Position numbers and translations under genes: made by a program. The notes beneath the pieces were generated by a model that saw nothing but the letters and a program-made list of their open reading frames with translations, searched no databases and was not told the origin of the DNA. A stretch of DNA of 64,000 nucleotides from Paragorgia papillata (lineage: Eukaryota > Cnidaria > Anthozoa > Scleralcyonacea > Coralliidae). Below are positions 21,785-33,633 of the stretch, one piece after another. Each line of letters opens with the position of its first letter. Position 1 is the first letter of the stretch. The stretch is from assembly GCA_035771165.1 (NCBI GenBank), contig JAWNZC010000337.1, forward strand, positions 1,538,501 through 1,602,500, written 5' to 3'.

Positions 21785-22423
21785 ATGGTGTAACGAAAGC
21801 TTCCACTGCTTCAACTAGAGCTGCTACAACTGAAGGTCCATCCGTTACTGTACCTACAGACACGGTTTCAACAAAGCCTGCCTCAACCAAAGCTTCTACT
21901 ACCGAAGGTCCATCCGTGACTTCACCCAAAGAAACGGTTCCAACAAAGCCCGCCGCAACCAAAGTTGCTTCTACTGAAGGTCCATCCGTTACAGTACCTA
22001 CAGATACGGCTTCAGCAAAGCCTGCTTCAACCAAAGCTGCTACTACTGAAGGTCCATCCGTTACTGTACATACAGCCGCGGATTCAGCGAAGCCTGCCTC
22101 AACCGTAGCTGCTACTACTGAAGGTCCATCCGTCACTGTACCCACAGATACGGTTTCAGCAAAGCCTGCCTCAACCAAAGCTGCTTCTACTGAAGGTCCA
22201 TCCGTAACTGTACCCACAGATACGGTTACAGCAAAGCCTGGCTCAACCAAAGCTGCTTCTACTGAAGGTCCATCCGTCACTGTACTCGCAGGCACGGTTT
22301 CAACAAAGCCTGCCTCAACCAAAGCTGCTTCTACTGAAGGTCCATCCAAAACTGCACCCACTGATAGTGTTTCAGCAAAGCCTGGCTCAACCAAAGCTGC
22401 TACTACTGAAGTTATTGTCACTG
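21785..22423 (+). CDS. PTS exon A (mucin-type 24-residue repeats, 7 full units)
   Basis: 639 nt between AAAATATTATAG and an ACTG|GTTAGT donor, phase 1-1. After a short head (DGVTKASTASTRAATTEGPS) it holds seven full 24-residue units and a partial first unit, and ends with the shared tail TTEVIVTG. Each unit opens KPxST and carries TEGPS and PTDT. It is the shortest PTS exon and the only one lacking the TSTEPSS head and the upstream tetranucleotide array, so it is probably the ancestral or a truncated copy. The open frame on the opposite strand is a by-product of the 72-bp period. Confidence 0.85.
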
Positions 22424-22755
22424 GTTAGTTTTTCGTGCTATAGTAGAAGTGCCTTGTTATTAACAATTAGTCACCAAAGTCGAGATGACTATTGGTGTAT
22501 ACTCAACGAGACTTAAGTGATTAATTGTTTTAGTATAGTTTCAGAGGCCGATGAAAGACCTGTAATTTTATATAGAATTTTTAACAACTTTTTCATCTTT
22601 ACAGTGAACGATTCTGTTTATTCACAGCTCTTATGAGTGAATCAGTTCAAAACATTATTTTAATTTGGAACTAAGCTTTGTATATACATATACATCCAAA
22701 CGAATGTTGAATGACTTAATTCTGTTCTTTTAACTTTTCTAACAAATTTCCACGC
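22424..22755. repeat. Post-PTS intron module, copy 0
   Basis: The GTTAGTTTTTCGTGCTATAG start and the sequence through 'gtatatacatatacatccaaacgaatg' recur after every PTS exon. At 22605-22636, behind a strong TTTTTCATCTTTACAG acceptor, a phase-1 reading VNDSVYSQLL ends in TGA. See the findings for the possible alternative terminal exon. Confidence 0.75.
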
Positions 22756-22756
22756 T

Positions 22757-23935
22757 AGACTAACATGTTTGAATTTCTAGCGCTATTTTTGAAAAGGTTT
22801 CACCCATTCCTGATGTGCTCGCTCGCATGCATTATAGTGTGAGATGAGTTGTATTTGGAGAACGTTTTGCGACGTTTTGTTTAATTAAATTTGTTTGAGA
22901 AAAAAATTAACTAACTGCTTTAACATATATTAATATCATTTGCACCCTCCCGAATGAGATTGAGAATGTGGTTATACCCTGTTCTTTAGTCGGGCTTAGA
23001 AGAACGGTGATTGGACATATTTGAGCTTTTGATGCGGGGGAAATAAGTTTTGGGTACGATAGAGATTAGCCGATCATCAGTAGGTTTTTGATGAGAACAT
23101 TGGTGCAATGTTAACTGTGACGTCACACTTAACATTTTCGAAGGCATTTCTGACAGTGCGCTATTTTGAATTTGAAGTTGAAATGTTGTCTATGTGTTTC
23201 CTCTATCGTCTAGTTTAATATAATGAACAAAGTTTTTCACGGTGCATTTCACTTTAAACATCACAATAAATGTAAATTCTTAATTGCACGAGTGAATTCA
23301 TAAGAGTATTTGTTTGCTTAATATTGCATTTACCTTTCAACTTTTTAAGTTTGGTATTTTTAGAGACGTTCCACAAGAAGCTTCCAGTGTTTATTGAATT
23401 GTATTTTAATTTAAATTTTCTGCTACGTCTTTTTGTTATAGGAAAATAATTTTTGAAAATATTAACTGTTTTTACACACAGTATACATTAACGTGCACTT
23501 TTGGCAGTGAAATTACCTTATGATTAGACTTATTTTACTCTAGGATCTAGTGCTGCATATATATAAACTAATGCTTATCTTTGCTTGTTTGTTTGTTTGT
23601 TTGTTTGTTTGTTCGTTCGTTCGTTCGTTCGTTCGTTCGTTCGTTCGTTCGTTCGTTCGTTCGTTCGTTCGTTCGTTCGTTCGTTCGTTCGTTCGTTCGT
23701 TCGTTCGTTCGTTTGTTTGTTTGTTTGTTTGTTTGTTTGTTTGTTTGTTTGTTTGTTTGTTTGTTTGTTTGTTTGTTTGTTTGTTTGTTTGTTTGTTTGT
23801 TTGTTTGTTTGTTTGTTAGCTTGTTTGTTTGTTTGTTTGTTTGTTTGTTTGTTTGTTTGTTTGTTTGTTTGTTTGTTTGTTTGTTTGTTTGCCAATTTGT
23901 TGCTCGGCTTAATCTTTTTTATTTTTTTCTTACAG
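22757..23935. repeat. Pre-PTS intron module, copy 0, with compound array
   Basis: Starts 'gactaacatgtttgaatttctagcgc'; homologous blocks precede PTS exons C, D, F and G. Exon A is joined to exon B by only the post- and pre-modules, with no S, G or P exon between them, so this unit is the most compact. Confidence 0.75.
23584..23892. repeat. Compound (TTTG)n-(TTCG)n-(TTTG)n array before PTS exon B
   Basis: About 309 bp of tetranucleotides in three sharp blocks: a few TTTG, about 25 TTCG (to about 23711), then TTTG interrupted once by TTAG. It ends about 45 bp before the exon B acceptor. Read as protein it gives a false FVCL/FVRS chain that appears fused to the exon. Confidence 0.95.
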
Positions 23936-25726
23936 GAATGACCTCAACGGAACCTTCTTCAATCGTACCAACCACTGACGAAGGTTCTTCTTCCGGCACT
24001 CCACCCGCCGAAACGACTTCAACAAAGCCTGCCTCAACCAAAGCTATTACTACTGATGGCCCATCCATTACTGTATCTACAGATACGGTTTCAACGAAGC
24101 CTGCCTCAACCAAAGCTGCTTCTACTGAAGGTCCATCCGTTACTGTAACCACAGATACGGCTTCTGCGAAGCCTGCCTCAACCGTGGCTGCTACTACTGA
24201 AGGTCCATCCGTCACTGTACCCACAGATACGGTTTCCGCAAAGCCTGCCTCAACCAAAACTGCTTCTACTGAAGGTCCATCCGTTACTGTACCTACAGAT
24301 ACGCCTTCAGCGAAGGCTGCCTCAACCATAGCTGCTACTACGGAAGGTCCAGCCGTTACTGTTCCCACAGATACGGTTTCTGCAAAGCCTGGCTCAACCA
24401 AAGCTGCTTCTACTGAAGGTCCATCCGTTACTGTACCTACAGATACGGCTTCTGCGAAGCCTGCCTCAACCAAACCTGCTTCTACTGAAGGTCCATCCGG
24501 TACTGCACCTACAGATGCGGCTTCAGCAAAGCCTGCCTCAACCGTGGCTGCTTCTACTGAAGGTCCATCCGTCACTGTACCCACAGATACGGTTTCCGCA
24601 AAGCCTGCCTCAACCAAAGCTGCTTCTACTGAAGGTCCATCCGTTACTGTACCTACAGATACGCCTTCAGCGAAGGCTGCCTCAACCATAGCTGCTACTA
24701 CGGAAGGTCCAGCCGTTACTGTTCCCACAGATACGGTTTCTGCAAAGCCTGGCTCAACCAAAGCTGCTGCTACTGAAGGTCCATCCGTTACTGTACCTAC
24801 AGATACGGTTTCTGCAAAGCCTGGCTCAACCAAAGCTGCTTCTACTGAAGGTCCATCCGTTTCTGTACCTACAGATACGACTTCTGCAAAGCCTGGCTCA
24901 ACCAAAGCTGCTTCTACTGAGGGTCCATCCGGTACTGTACCTACAGATACGGTTTCTGCAAAGCCTGGCTCAACCAAAGCTGCTTCTACTGAAAGTCCAT
25001 CCATTACTGTACCCACAGATGCGGTTTCAGCAAAGCCTGGCTCAACCAAAGCTGCTTCTACTGAAGGTCCATCCGTTAGTGTACCTAGAGATACGCCTTC
25101 AGCAAAGCCTGCCTCAACCATAGCTGCTGCTACGGAAGGTCCAGCCGTTACTATTCACACAGATACGGTTTCTGCAAAGCCTGGCTCAACCAAAGCTGCT
25201 TCTACTGAAGGTCCATCCGTTACTGTACCTGCAGATACGACTTCTGCAAAGCCTGGCTCAACCAAAGCTGCTTCTACTGAAGGTCCATCCGCTACTGTAC
25301 CTACAGATACGGTTTCTGCAAAGCCTGGCTCAACCAAAGCTGCTTCTACTGAAGGTCCATCCGTTACTGTACCCACAGATACGGTTTCTGCAAAGCCTGA
25401 CTCAACCAAAGCTGCTTCTACTGAAGGTCCATCCGTTACTGTACCTACAGATACGGTTTCAGCAAAGCCTGCTTCAACCAAAGCTGCTTCTACTGAAGGT
25501 CCATCCGTTACTGTACCTACAGATACGCCTTCAGCAAAGCCTGCCTCAACCAAAGCTGCTACTACTGAAGGTCCAGCCATTACTGTACCCACTGATACGG
25601 TTTCTGCAAAGCCTGGCTCTACCAAAGCTGTTTCTACTGAAGGTCCATCCCTTACTGTACCTACAGATACGCCTTCAGCAAAGCCTGCCTCGACCAAAGC
25701 TGCTACTACTGAAGTTATTATTACTG
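23936..25726 (+). CDS. PTS exon B (23 mucin-type repeats)
   Basis: 1,791 nt behind a long pyrimidine tract and CTTACAG, ending ACTG|GTTAGT, phase 1-1 (597 residues). The head (MTSTEPSSIVPTT, then SSSGTPPAET) is shared with exons C to G. It is followed by exactly 23 units of 24 residues and the tail KAATTEVIITG. In the consensus unit Lys is at positions 1 and 6, Glu at 11, Asp at 20, Pro at 2, 13 and 18, and 9 of 24 residues are Ser or Thr. This is a dense O-glycosylation scaffold with near-zero net charge. Variants GPAVTV and PSAKAAST mark a local duplication within the exon (about 24300 and 24660). Confidence 0.9.
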
Positions 25727-26226
25727 GTTAGTTTTTCGTGCTATAGTCGAAAATTTTTAACTAAGTAGATATTAAATCAATGAGTATAATTATTGTTTTA
25801 AACATAGTGCGTTGTTATTAACAATGTCGAGATGACTATCTGTGTATATTTACTGAGCCGCGAAGCGGTGAGTCTGATAGTCAACGAGACCTGAAGAGAT
25901 TAATTGTTTTAGTATAATTTCAGAGGGCGGTGAGAGGCCTGTAATTTTATATAGAGTTTTTAACTACTTTTTCATCTTTACAGTGAACGATTCTGTTTAT
26001 TCACAGTTCTTATGAGTGAATTTGTTCAAAATATTATTTTAATTTGGAACTAAATTGTTTTGACGAACAATTTTTAGTGATTGGAGGATATTCACTTGGC
26101 TATGCAATATTCACCGCTGAATTAACCAATCAAAACGCAAAAATCATTATAATTAGCTGTGAAATTACACTAAGGTGCATGGAATATGTTTTTAAGAAGA
26201 AATTATGAAGAAGTTTTTTTTGTTAG
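25727..26226. repeat. Post-PTS intron module, copy 1
   Basis: Matches the modules after exons C, D and E up to the S exon acceptor, but is shorter. The VNDSVYSQFL-TGA cassette lies at 25984-26015. Confidence 0.75.
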
Positions 26227-26310
26227 ATATCGCTTCAACGCTTGATGGTGGTCCTGGTAAAGAAGCAACTACTTTGGCGACTGTTACAACAAAGAAGCCC
26301 ACCATTGGTG
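26227..26310 (+). CDS. S exon, unit 1
   Basis: 84 nt, acceptor TTTTTTTGTTAG, donor GGTG|GTTAGT, phase 1-1. Reads DIASTLDGGPGKEATTLATV, then TTKKPTIGG. This cassette is repeated five times in the window, once after each of the PTS exons B to F. Gly and Lys are higher and Pro lower than in the PTS blocks, so it may be a flexible spacer. Conservation of frame and both splice sites in all copies supports it being a real exon. Confidence 0.8.
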
Positions 26311-26554
26311 GTTAGTTTATCGTTTTATTTATACGCAGTAGCGCTGAGAGGTCGAAATAGGTAATTCCTGCAATCTGATTAGTTCATAAGCAGTTGGATA
26401 TATCCAATATCCGCCCCTCAGGGTAGAAAATTTTCAACAACTAAGTTATGGCTCTAAATTATAAACCACATGCAGTTTTATTAACTTAGAACTAAGGAAA
26501 GCCTAGTAATTATCTTTGTTTATCTTGTGGGGTTTTTTCTCGTTTCAAATAAAA

Positions 26555-28694
26555 CAAGACGCCTGCTCAGGCGTTCACTCGGGCTACTGATTTCTGAAAG
26601 CTTCGCGTAGCCTGTGCGTACTCTAGCAAGACTACATGACAATGGCAATGCATAATTGCATAGATTTTCACAAATAGAATCTATTGTCTTATATGAACTG
26701 CTGCGGTGCAGGAAGCGCCGAAGGTTTGCTAATTGTATAAATGTAAACAAGTAGAGGGCCGGCCAAGGCTTCAAATTATTTCTTTTGATGGCATTTTTTG
26801 TTACAAGCAGGCAACCATGTTAAATCATATCGGATAGTGTATACTTTGCAGGTGAGGGGTGTTGGCAGTCGTGATTATTGATTTATATACTAAAATTTCG
26901 ATCTTTTTGAAAGCGCAATGTGATGGATGGGATATCTGTAAAGCGATGCCTATTTACGATTGTGTATTATTTGAATTACAAATTCAGAATGCTATCCAAT
27001 CAGCGCCTGAAGTTCTTATTATTCTAATTCGCATAGCTCACAATTATAAAGAAACATGGCGCAAATTCGCCTAAATATAACACTTAGAAGAACAGCCACA
27101 ACAATCTGAAAGTTTTTTGTGACAAGCAGGCAACCAGCATAGAAATGTAGCTTAGACATTGATCAAGATGACTAGGCTGGTTGCCGTCCGTGTATCACAA
27201 GATAGTAATGTTGAACGGGTGAGTTAAATGTCTAAGGATATTATGAGCAATACTATACTATAGTACAAAAGCTCAGCTTTATAACAGTAGATAGATGGCG
27301 GTGTCGGCAAATTACCAAAATAAAACGAAGTAATTTACGAATATGAGACTTTCCTGTAGCTACCAGATCTAATAAATTTCTGATTCTTGGCAAGCTTACC
27401 TTTTTCTGGCCTTTCTTCGAAGTATTATATTTAGGTGTATTCACGCCATATTTCTTGTTTGTTTATGATTGTGAGTTATGCGAATTAGGTTAAGCAAAAC
27501 TAGAGGCACGCTGATTGGATAGCATTCTGAATTTAGCTAATTCAAATAAAACACAAGCGTAAATAGGCAGCACTTTACAGATATCCCATCCATCACATTG
27601 TGCTTTCAAAAAGCTCTAAATTTTAGCATATAAATCAATAATTACGGCTGCCAACACCCCTCACCTTCAAACTATACACTATCCGATACGATTTAGCATG
27701 GTTGCCTGCTTGTAACAAAAAATGCCATCAACGGTGTTTTTGAGACACTTTTATCGAAGTTGGCCGGCCGTCTACAAGGCCGTTTTTCTGAAAATTAAAC
27801 AACGGATCTAATATATTTAGTAGACAAAACTCGTCAAATTCAAGCGATCATTTTGATATAGAATTTATTTAAATTCGGACAAATAGAAAATGTTTAAACA
27901 TGTTTTAAAACACACGTTTCCAAATGTAATACGACACGCGATTTCTAGACATGCACTGAACATGTTCAACATATTGATATCTTATTATCTTACCGGTATT
28001 TGCTCTATTCGGTGCTTATTATTATACTTGCATTTTGTAGTTGTCGGACTATAAAGCAGCAAGGCCAGGACCAACCTGATTTGAAATAGCTCGTCATCTT
28101 TTACGTACTAGGTCTACCGCGATCGCCGGCGTGTGCAGTTGTAAAAATTGTAAAGCATTTGTAAGCATGTTTATGATGAATTGAAGCCAATTGTCAGCCG
28201 CATTTCTGATCAACTATAACTCGGTCACTTGCAAAGCTATTCAAAGAAGCAAACAACTGAGAAACAGTGAAATGTCTTGCAAATATTCAAAAACATCGAT
28301 AAAATGGCAATAAAAGCTTCGTTCAAAAGAGACAATCACTGATCATCCGGAGACAACTCGGCCAAACCTCGGTTTCGCAATTATTAAACATGACTGTTCT
28401 CTGACGTCCTTCACTCCTTCAGTTTAAAGTTTCCAATTATTTTTAATACACCTTGATTCGCTGACAGTCCGACTACTCTGACATCTTTGTTTGAGACGAC
28501 TGCTGGGTGGTGTGCCAAGAAATGTCGTGGAAATATTAAAAAACATCGATAAAATGGCAAGAAAAGCTTCATCCAAGAGACAACTCGCAATGAAAGTGAA
28601 ATCTCGGTTTCGCAAAGCCTGCTGGGGCAATATCGCGACCCCCAAAAAACAATAACACGACCGAAACCTAGACTCGTCTACCTGCGGTAGCCCA
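26555..28694. mobile_element. 2.1-kb insertion with an internal long hairpin
   Basis: Begins AAGACGCCTGCTCAGGCG and GTTCACTCGGGCTACTG, as does the insert at 21157, and ends ...CTACCTGCGGTAGCCC. It contains a 948-bp inverted repeat (26784-27731) and a pair of similar segments near 28290 and 28545 (ACATCGATAAAATGGCAA). No intact coding region was recognised. The edges come from comparison with the empty sister units and are accurate to a few bases. Confidence 0.65.
26784..27731. repeat. Large inverted repeat, arms about 230 bp
   Basis: The left arm begins TTGATGGCATTTTTTGTTAC and includes GATGGATGGGATATCTGTAA. The right arm contains TTACAGATATCCCATCCATC and ends GTAACAAAAAATGCCATCAA. Nested foldback transposon inside the larger insertion. 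Confidence 0.75.
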
Positions 28695-29549
28695 AGTAAA
28701 AAGTAAATTTCTCAAAACAAAACGGTGCGAGTTTTTGCAATGACGTGTTCATGTCTCTAAATTTTAATTCATGGTAATAATTATTTCAGGAAGGCCATGT
28801 AATAGACTACTTATTGGTCTGTTTCCAGTGAAATATCGACCTCTGTTTTTTGCACACACTTTGACTTGCTGCGTCTTGGTCCGTACTAAAATACATTGGT
28901 CCGATATTTCACTAGTACAGACCAAGCTAATAAAATTTTCAACAAAGCCACGCTATTGTAGACGATGTACTACTTTGCTAAGAGTGTTAAAATGTCGTAT
29001 TTATTTAAAACACCTTGATTTTATTATTTTAAACACATTGTTTATGCCGTGCTCTGGTATTTCCAAAGAGTAAATTTTGCTCCAAATCTTTAGTTTAAAA
29101 TAGAAGTTCAGAAGCATCCGTTTTTCTTGGGTTTGTCCGCCATTTGTTTAACTTCAATAGTCAAATTCTGGAGAGAAAACAACTTTATTATTAGGTTGTT
29201 ATTGTAACATCATGATCTTTAGATTGACTACATGTATTTTGCCGTCACTTTGCAGTAAACTGCAAAGATGTTGCAATTGCGTTTTCTTTTCAAGTCTTGC
29301 TTTACTCCTAAATTGAATTTAAAACTGACTATAAGAAATACTAGGTTAACTATTGTCGAAAGAATTTTTGGTTCCATTGAAGTGAAAAGAACTTTAGGCG
29401 TAATGATGAGGTGTTAGAACTTGGGTAGACACCTCTCTTAAGCAGACACCTCTCTTAAACAGACACCTCTCTTAAACAGACACCTCTCTTAATTAAGACG
29501 AACTGATTGCTACAGATCTACACTTTATCGCTGTCGTCTTTTCATTTAG

Positions 29550-29711
29550 GTGTTACGGTCGCACCTCCTGCTTCACCCGCTCCTCCATCAACTGAAGCTC
29601 CTTCAACTGATTCAACGTCGTCCGAAGCTACCGCAACTAAAGTTTCTTCAACCGAAGCTCCGTCGACTAAAGCTCCTTCAAGCAAACCACCTTCAACCGA
29701 AGGTCCTATTG
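29550..29711 (+). CDS. G exon, unit 1 (recombinant G-long/G-short)
   Basis: 162 nt, acceptor CTTTTCATTTAG, donor ATTG|GTAAGA, phase 1-1. Reads GVTVAPPASPAPPSTEAP, then STDSTSSEAT, STEAPSTKAPSSKPPSTEG and PIG: a Pro/Ser-rich mucin linker. Its upstream flank is that of the G-long exons (units 2-4), while its downstream flank is that of the G-short exons. It looks like the product of crossing-over inside the exon, with loss of the P exon that should lie between. Confidence 0.82.
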
Positions 29712-31228
29712 GTAAGAATTAATTGTTTTCTTTTTTAGTTTGGAAAATAATAATTTGTATGCGCGTTTGTGAATTGTATAGCATATTAACATTACACACT
29801 AGCTTTGTTGATATTTCCAATTGGCGCGAAATTTGCACCAGTCGATACCTGTAGGTAAGCGGAATTTAAGATTGTTTTTCTAATATCAATGTATTAGTCA
29901 TTTTAACAAGACTAACACGTTTGAATTTCTAGCGCTATTTTTGAAAAGGTTTCACCCATTCCTCATGTGCTCGCTCGCATGCATTATAGTGTGAAATCAG
30001 TTATATTTGGAGAACGTTTTGCGACGTTTTGTTTAATTAAATTTGATTGAGGAAAAAATTAACTAACTGCTTTAAAATATATTAATATCATTTACATCTT
30101 CCCGAATGAGATTGAGGATGTGATTCTACCCTGTTCTTTAGTCGGGCTTAGAAGAACGGTGATTGAACATATTTGAGCTTTTGATTGGGGGAAAATTATT
30201 TTTGGGTACGATAGTGATTAACCCGGTCATCAGTACGTTGCAGATTCGATCCTTGTCTGGACTTATAGTGCATCATAATTCAATGAAGTAAGTAAGTAAG
30301 TTCACAAAGCTTTGTTTAAAAAATTTTAGTCTGCAATTTTTGAGTGATACGAAGAAGCGTCTACAAAGTGTTTTTGATGAAAACATTGGTGCAATGTTAA
30401 CTGTGACGTCACACTTAACATTTTCGAAGGCATTTCTGACAGTGCGCTATTTTGAATTTGAAAGTTTTTCATCAACAAAAACATCAATATGTCTAACACT
30501 TTATGTAATTTTCTGTTGAAATGTTGTCTATATGTTTCCTCTATCGTCTAGTTTAATATAATGAACAAAATTTTTCACGGTGCATTTCACTTTAAACATC
30601 ACAATAAATGTAAATTCTTAATTGCATGAGTGAATTCATACGAGTATTTGTTTGTTTAATATTGCATTTACCTTTTTAATATTGCATTTTAAGTTTGGTA
30701 TTTTTAGAGACGTTCCACTTCTGCTTCGTCTTTTTGTTATGGGAAAATAATTTTTGAAAATATTAACTGTTTTTACACACAGTATACATTAACGTGCACT
30801 TTTGGCAGTGAAATTACCTTATGATTAGACTTATTTTACTCTAGGATCTAGTGCTGCATATATAGAAACTAATGGTTATCTTTGTTTGTTTGTTTGTTTG
30901 TTTGTTTGTTTGTTTGTTTGTTTGTTTGTTTGTTTGTTTGTTTGTTTGTTTGTTTGTTTGTTTGTTTGTTTGTTTGTTTGTTTGTTTGTTTGTTTGTTTG
31001 TTTGTTTGTTTGTTTGTTTGTTTGTTTGTTCGTTCGTTCGTTCGTTCGTTCGTTCGTTCGTTCGTTCGTTCGTTCGTTCGTTCGTTCGTTCGTTCGTTCG
31101 TTCGTTCGTTCGTTCGTTCGTTTGTTTGTTTGTTTGTTTGTTTGTTTGTTTGTTTGTTTGTTTGTTTGTTTGTTTGTTTGTTTCAAAATTTGTTGCTCGG
31201 CTTAAACTTTTTTCTTTTTTTCTTACAG
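29712..31228. repeat. Pre-PTS intron module, copy 1
   Basis: From about 29925 it matches 22757-23935 and the modules before exons D, F and G. It includes 'gaagtaagtaagtaagttcac' at about 30283, a short run of GTAAGT words found before each later PTS exon. Confidence 0.75.
30881..31183. repeat. Compound (TTTG)n-(TTCG)n-(TTTG)n array before PTS exon C
   Basis: About 303 bp in three blocks: TTTG to about 31027, TTCG to about 31120, then TTTG. Same position relative to the acceptor as in exon B, but different block lengths. Confidence 0.95.
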
Positions 31229-32587
31229 GAATGACCTCAACTGAACCTTCTTCAATCGTACCAACCACTGAAGAAGGTTCTTCTTCCGGCACTCCACCCG
31301 CGGAAACGACTTCAACGAAGCCTGCCTCAACCAAAGCTGCTACTACTGATGGCCCATCCATTACTGTATCTACAGATACGGTTTCTGCAAAGCCTGCCTC
31401 GACCAAAGTTGCTTCTACTGAGGGTCCATCCTTTACTGTACCTACAGATACGGTTTCTGCAAAGCCTGGCTCAACCAAAGCTGTTTCCACTGAAGGTCCA
31501 TCCGCTACTGTACCTACAGATGCGGTTCCAGCAAAGCCTGGCTCAACCAAAGCTGCTTCTACTGAAAGTCCATCCGTTACTGTACCCACAGATGCGGTTT
31601 CAGCAAAGCCTTCCTCAACCAAAGCTGTTTCTACTGAAGCTCCATCCGTTACTGTACCCCCAGATACGGCTTCTGCGAAGCCTGCGTCAACCAAAGCTGC
31701 TTCTACTGAAGGTCCATCTGTTTCTGCACCTACAGATGCGGCTTCAGCAAAGCCTGCCTCAACCGTGGCTGCTACTACTGAAGGTCCATCCGTCACTGTA
31801 CCCACAGATACTATTTCCGCGAAGCCTGGCTCAACCAAAGCTGCTTCTACTGAAAGTCCATCCGTTACTGCACCCACAGATGCGGTTTCACCAAAGCCTT
31901 CCTCAACCAAAGCTGTTTCTACTGAAGGTCCATCCGTTACTGTACCTACAGATGCGCCTTCAGCAAAGCCTGGCTCCACCATAGCTGCTATTACTGATGG
32001 TCCATCCGTTACTGTACCCCCAGATACGGCTTCTGCGAAGCCTGCCTCAACCAAAGCTGCTTCTACTGAAGGTCCATCTGGTTCTGCACCTACAGATGAG
32101 GCTTCAGCAAAGCCTGCCTCAACCGTGGCTGCTACTACTGAAGGTCCATCCGTCACTGTACCCACAGATACTGTTTCCGCAAAGCCTGGCTCAACCAAAG
32201 CTGCTTCTACTGAAAGTCCATCCGTTACTGTACCCACAGATGCGGTTTCAGCAAAGCCTGCCTCAACCATAGCTGCTTCTACTGAAGGTCCATCCGTTAC
32301 TGTACCTACAGATATACCTTCAGCAAAGCCTGCCTCAACCATAGCTGCTACTGCGGAAGGTCCATCCGTTACTGTACCCACAGATGCGGTTTCAGCAAAG
32401 CCTTCCTCAACCAAAGCTGTTTCTACGGAAGGTCCGTCCGTTACTGTACCTACAGATACGCCTTCTGCGAAGCCTGCCTCAACCAAAGCTGCTTCTACTG
32501 AAGGTCAATCCGTTACTGTACCTACAGATACGCCTTCAGCAAAGCCTGCCTCAACCAAAGCTGCTACTACTGAAGTTATTCTTACTG
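31229..32587 (+). CDS. PTS exon C (17 mucin-type repeats)
   Basis: 1,359 nt, phase 1-1, 453 residues: shared head, exactly 17 units of 24 residues, shared tail with TTEVILTG. Sub-variants not seen in exons B or F recur here and in D and E: PPDTASAKP, KPSSTKAVST, AAITDGPS and SAPTDAASA. Exons C, D and E therefore form a subfamily that was duplicated or homogenised together. Confidence 0.9.
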
Positions 32588-33546
32588 GTTAGTTTTTCGT
32601 GCTATAGTGGAAAATTTTTAACTAAGTAGATATTAAATCATTGTGCGTTGTTATTAACAATGTCGAGATGACTATCTGAGTATATTTACTGAGCCGCGAA
32701 GCGGTGAGTCTGATAGTCAACGAGACCTGAAGTGATTAATTGTTTTAGTATAATTTCAGAGGCCGGTGAGAGACCTGTAATTTTATATAGAATTTTTAAC
32801 TACTTTTTCATCTTTACAGTGAACGATTCTGTTTATTCACTGTTCTTATGAGTGAATCTGTTCAAAATATTATTTTTATTTGGAACTAAACTTTATATAT
32901 ACATATACATTCAAACGAATATTGAATGACTTTGTTCTGTTCTTTTTACTTTTCTAACAAATTTCCATGCAATTTATTTGGGTTGAATGTTCAACATTTT
33001 CTTTACATTCGAGGAACAGTTTCCGAAGACATCTCCATACGAAGAAAGCTTAAGAAAAACTTATTACAACATTCAAATAATTATAAAAAACGTGCTATGT
33101 CACCTTTACAAAGTTTTGTTTTGATGATATTTGACGTGTACAACATTTCATTGATAAATTTGTGCAGTATTTTGCTGTTTTGTTTGTTTTAACAAAAACT
33201 ACAGGCTCTATACACTTTGACAAAAAGACATCAGTCCACCGAAAAGACAAATTCTGAAATCGCATACTTCCTAATAACAATTCCTCTAGGTGACTGAAAC
33301 GACTAAAATCACCGCAGTTTCAAATATATAATAACCTCTTTCCAAACAACGTTTTGACGAACAATTTTTAGTGATTGGATATTCACCTCGCTAAGCGGTG
33401 CTCTGAGATTCACCGGTGACAGACAATATTCACCGCTGAATGGAACAATCAAAACGCAAAAATCATTATAATTAGCTGTGAAATTACTCTAAGGTGCATG
33501 GAATATGTTTTTAAGAAGAAATTATGAAGAAGTCTTTTTTTGTTAG
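32588..33546. repeat. Post-PTS intron module, copy 2
   Basis: Full-length module of about 0.96 kb. The VNDSVYSLFL-TGA cassette is at 32820-32851. A hairpin of ATTCACC/GGTGAAT words precedes the S exon. Confidence 0.75.
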
Positions 33547-33633
33547 ATATCGCTTCAACGCTTGATGGTGGTCCTGGTAAAGAAGCGACTACTTTGGCGA
33601 CTGTTACAACAAAGAAGCCTGGCGGCATTGGTG
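33547..33633 (+). CDS. S exon, unit 2
   Basis: 87 nt, phase 1-1; differs from unit 1 by one added codon near the end (KKPGGIGG). Acceptor TTTTGTTAG, donor GGTG|GTTAGT. Length changes among S exons (84, 87, 84, 84, 90) are all multiples of three. Confidence 0.8.

Larger units (their letters stand above)
26311..29549. other. Intron with a 2.1-kb insertion absent from sister units
   Basis: Compared with the same intron in units 2 to 4, unit 1 has about 2.14 kb inserted after CGTTTCAAATAAAA (about 26555-28694). The downstream remainder (28695-29549) matches units 2 to 4 and ends in the G exon flank. A local repeat of a 20-bp unit (AGACACCTCTCTTAA) occurs about four times at 29427-29490, only in this unit. 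Confidence 0.6.

Noticed and set aside
23581..23935. N-terminal poly FVCL/FVRS extensions joined to PTS exons B to F
   Set aside because: They are translations of the intronic tetranucleotide arrays. A strong acceptor (TTTTTTTCTTACAG) lies between array and exon in every copy, and array length differs without regard to frame.
21785..25726. Regular direct repeats suggesting a CRISPR array
   Set aside because: Units are 72 bp, contiguous, coding and without unique spacers, in a eukaryotic gene.
28771..29073. Recurrent frame with SGRPCNRLLIGLFPVKYRP (also at 42819 and 49739), behind an ATTTCAG acceptor
   Set aside because: Tempting because it is repeated and phase 1, but it lies in an inverted-repeat element that also occurs outside the units (36206-36365), no convincing donor follows, and the frame ends differently in each copy.
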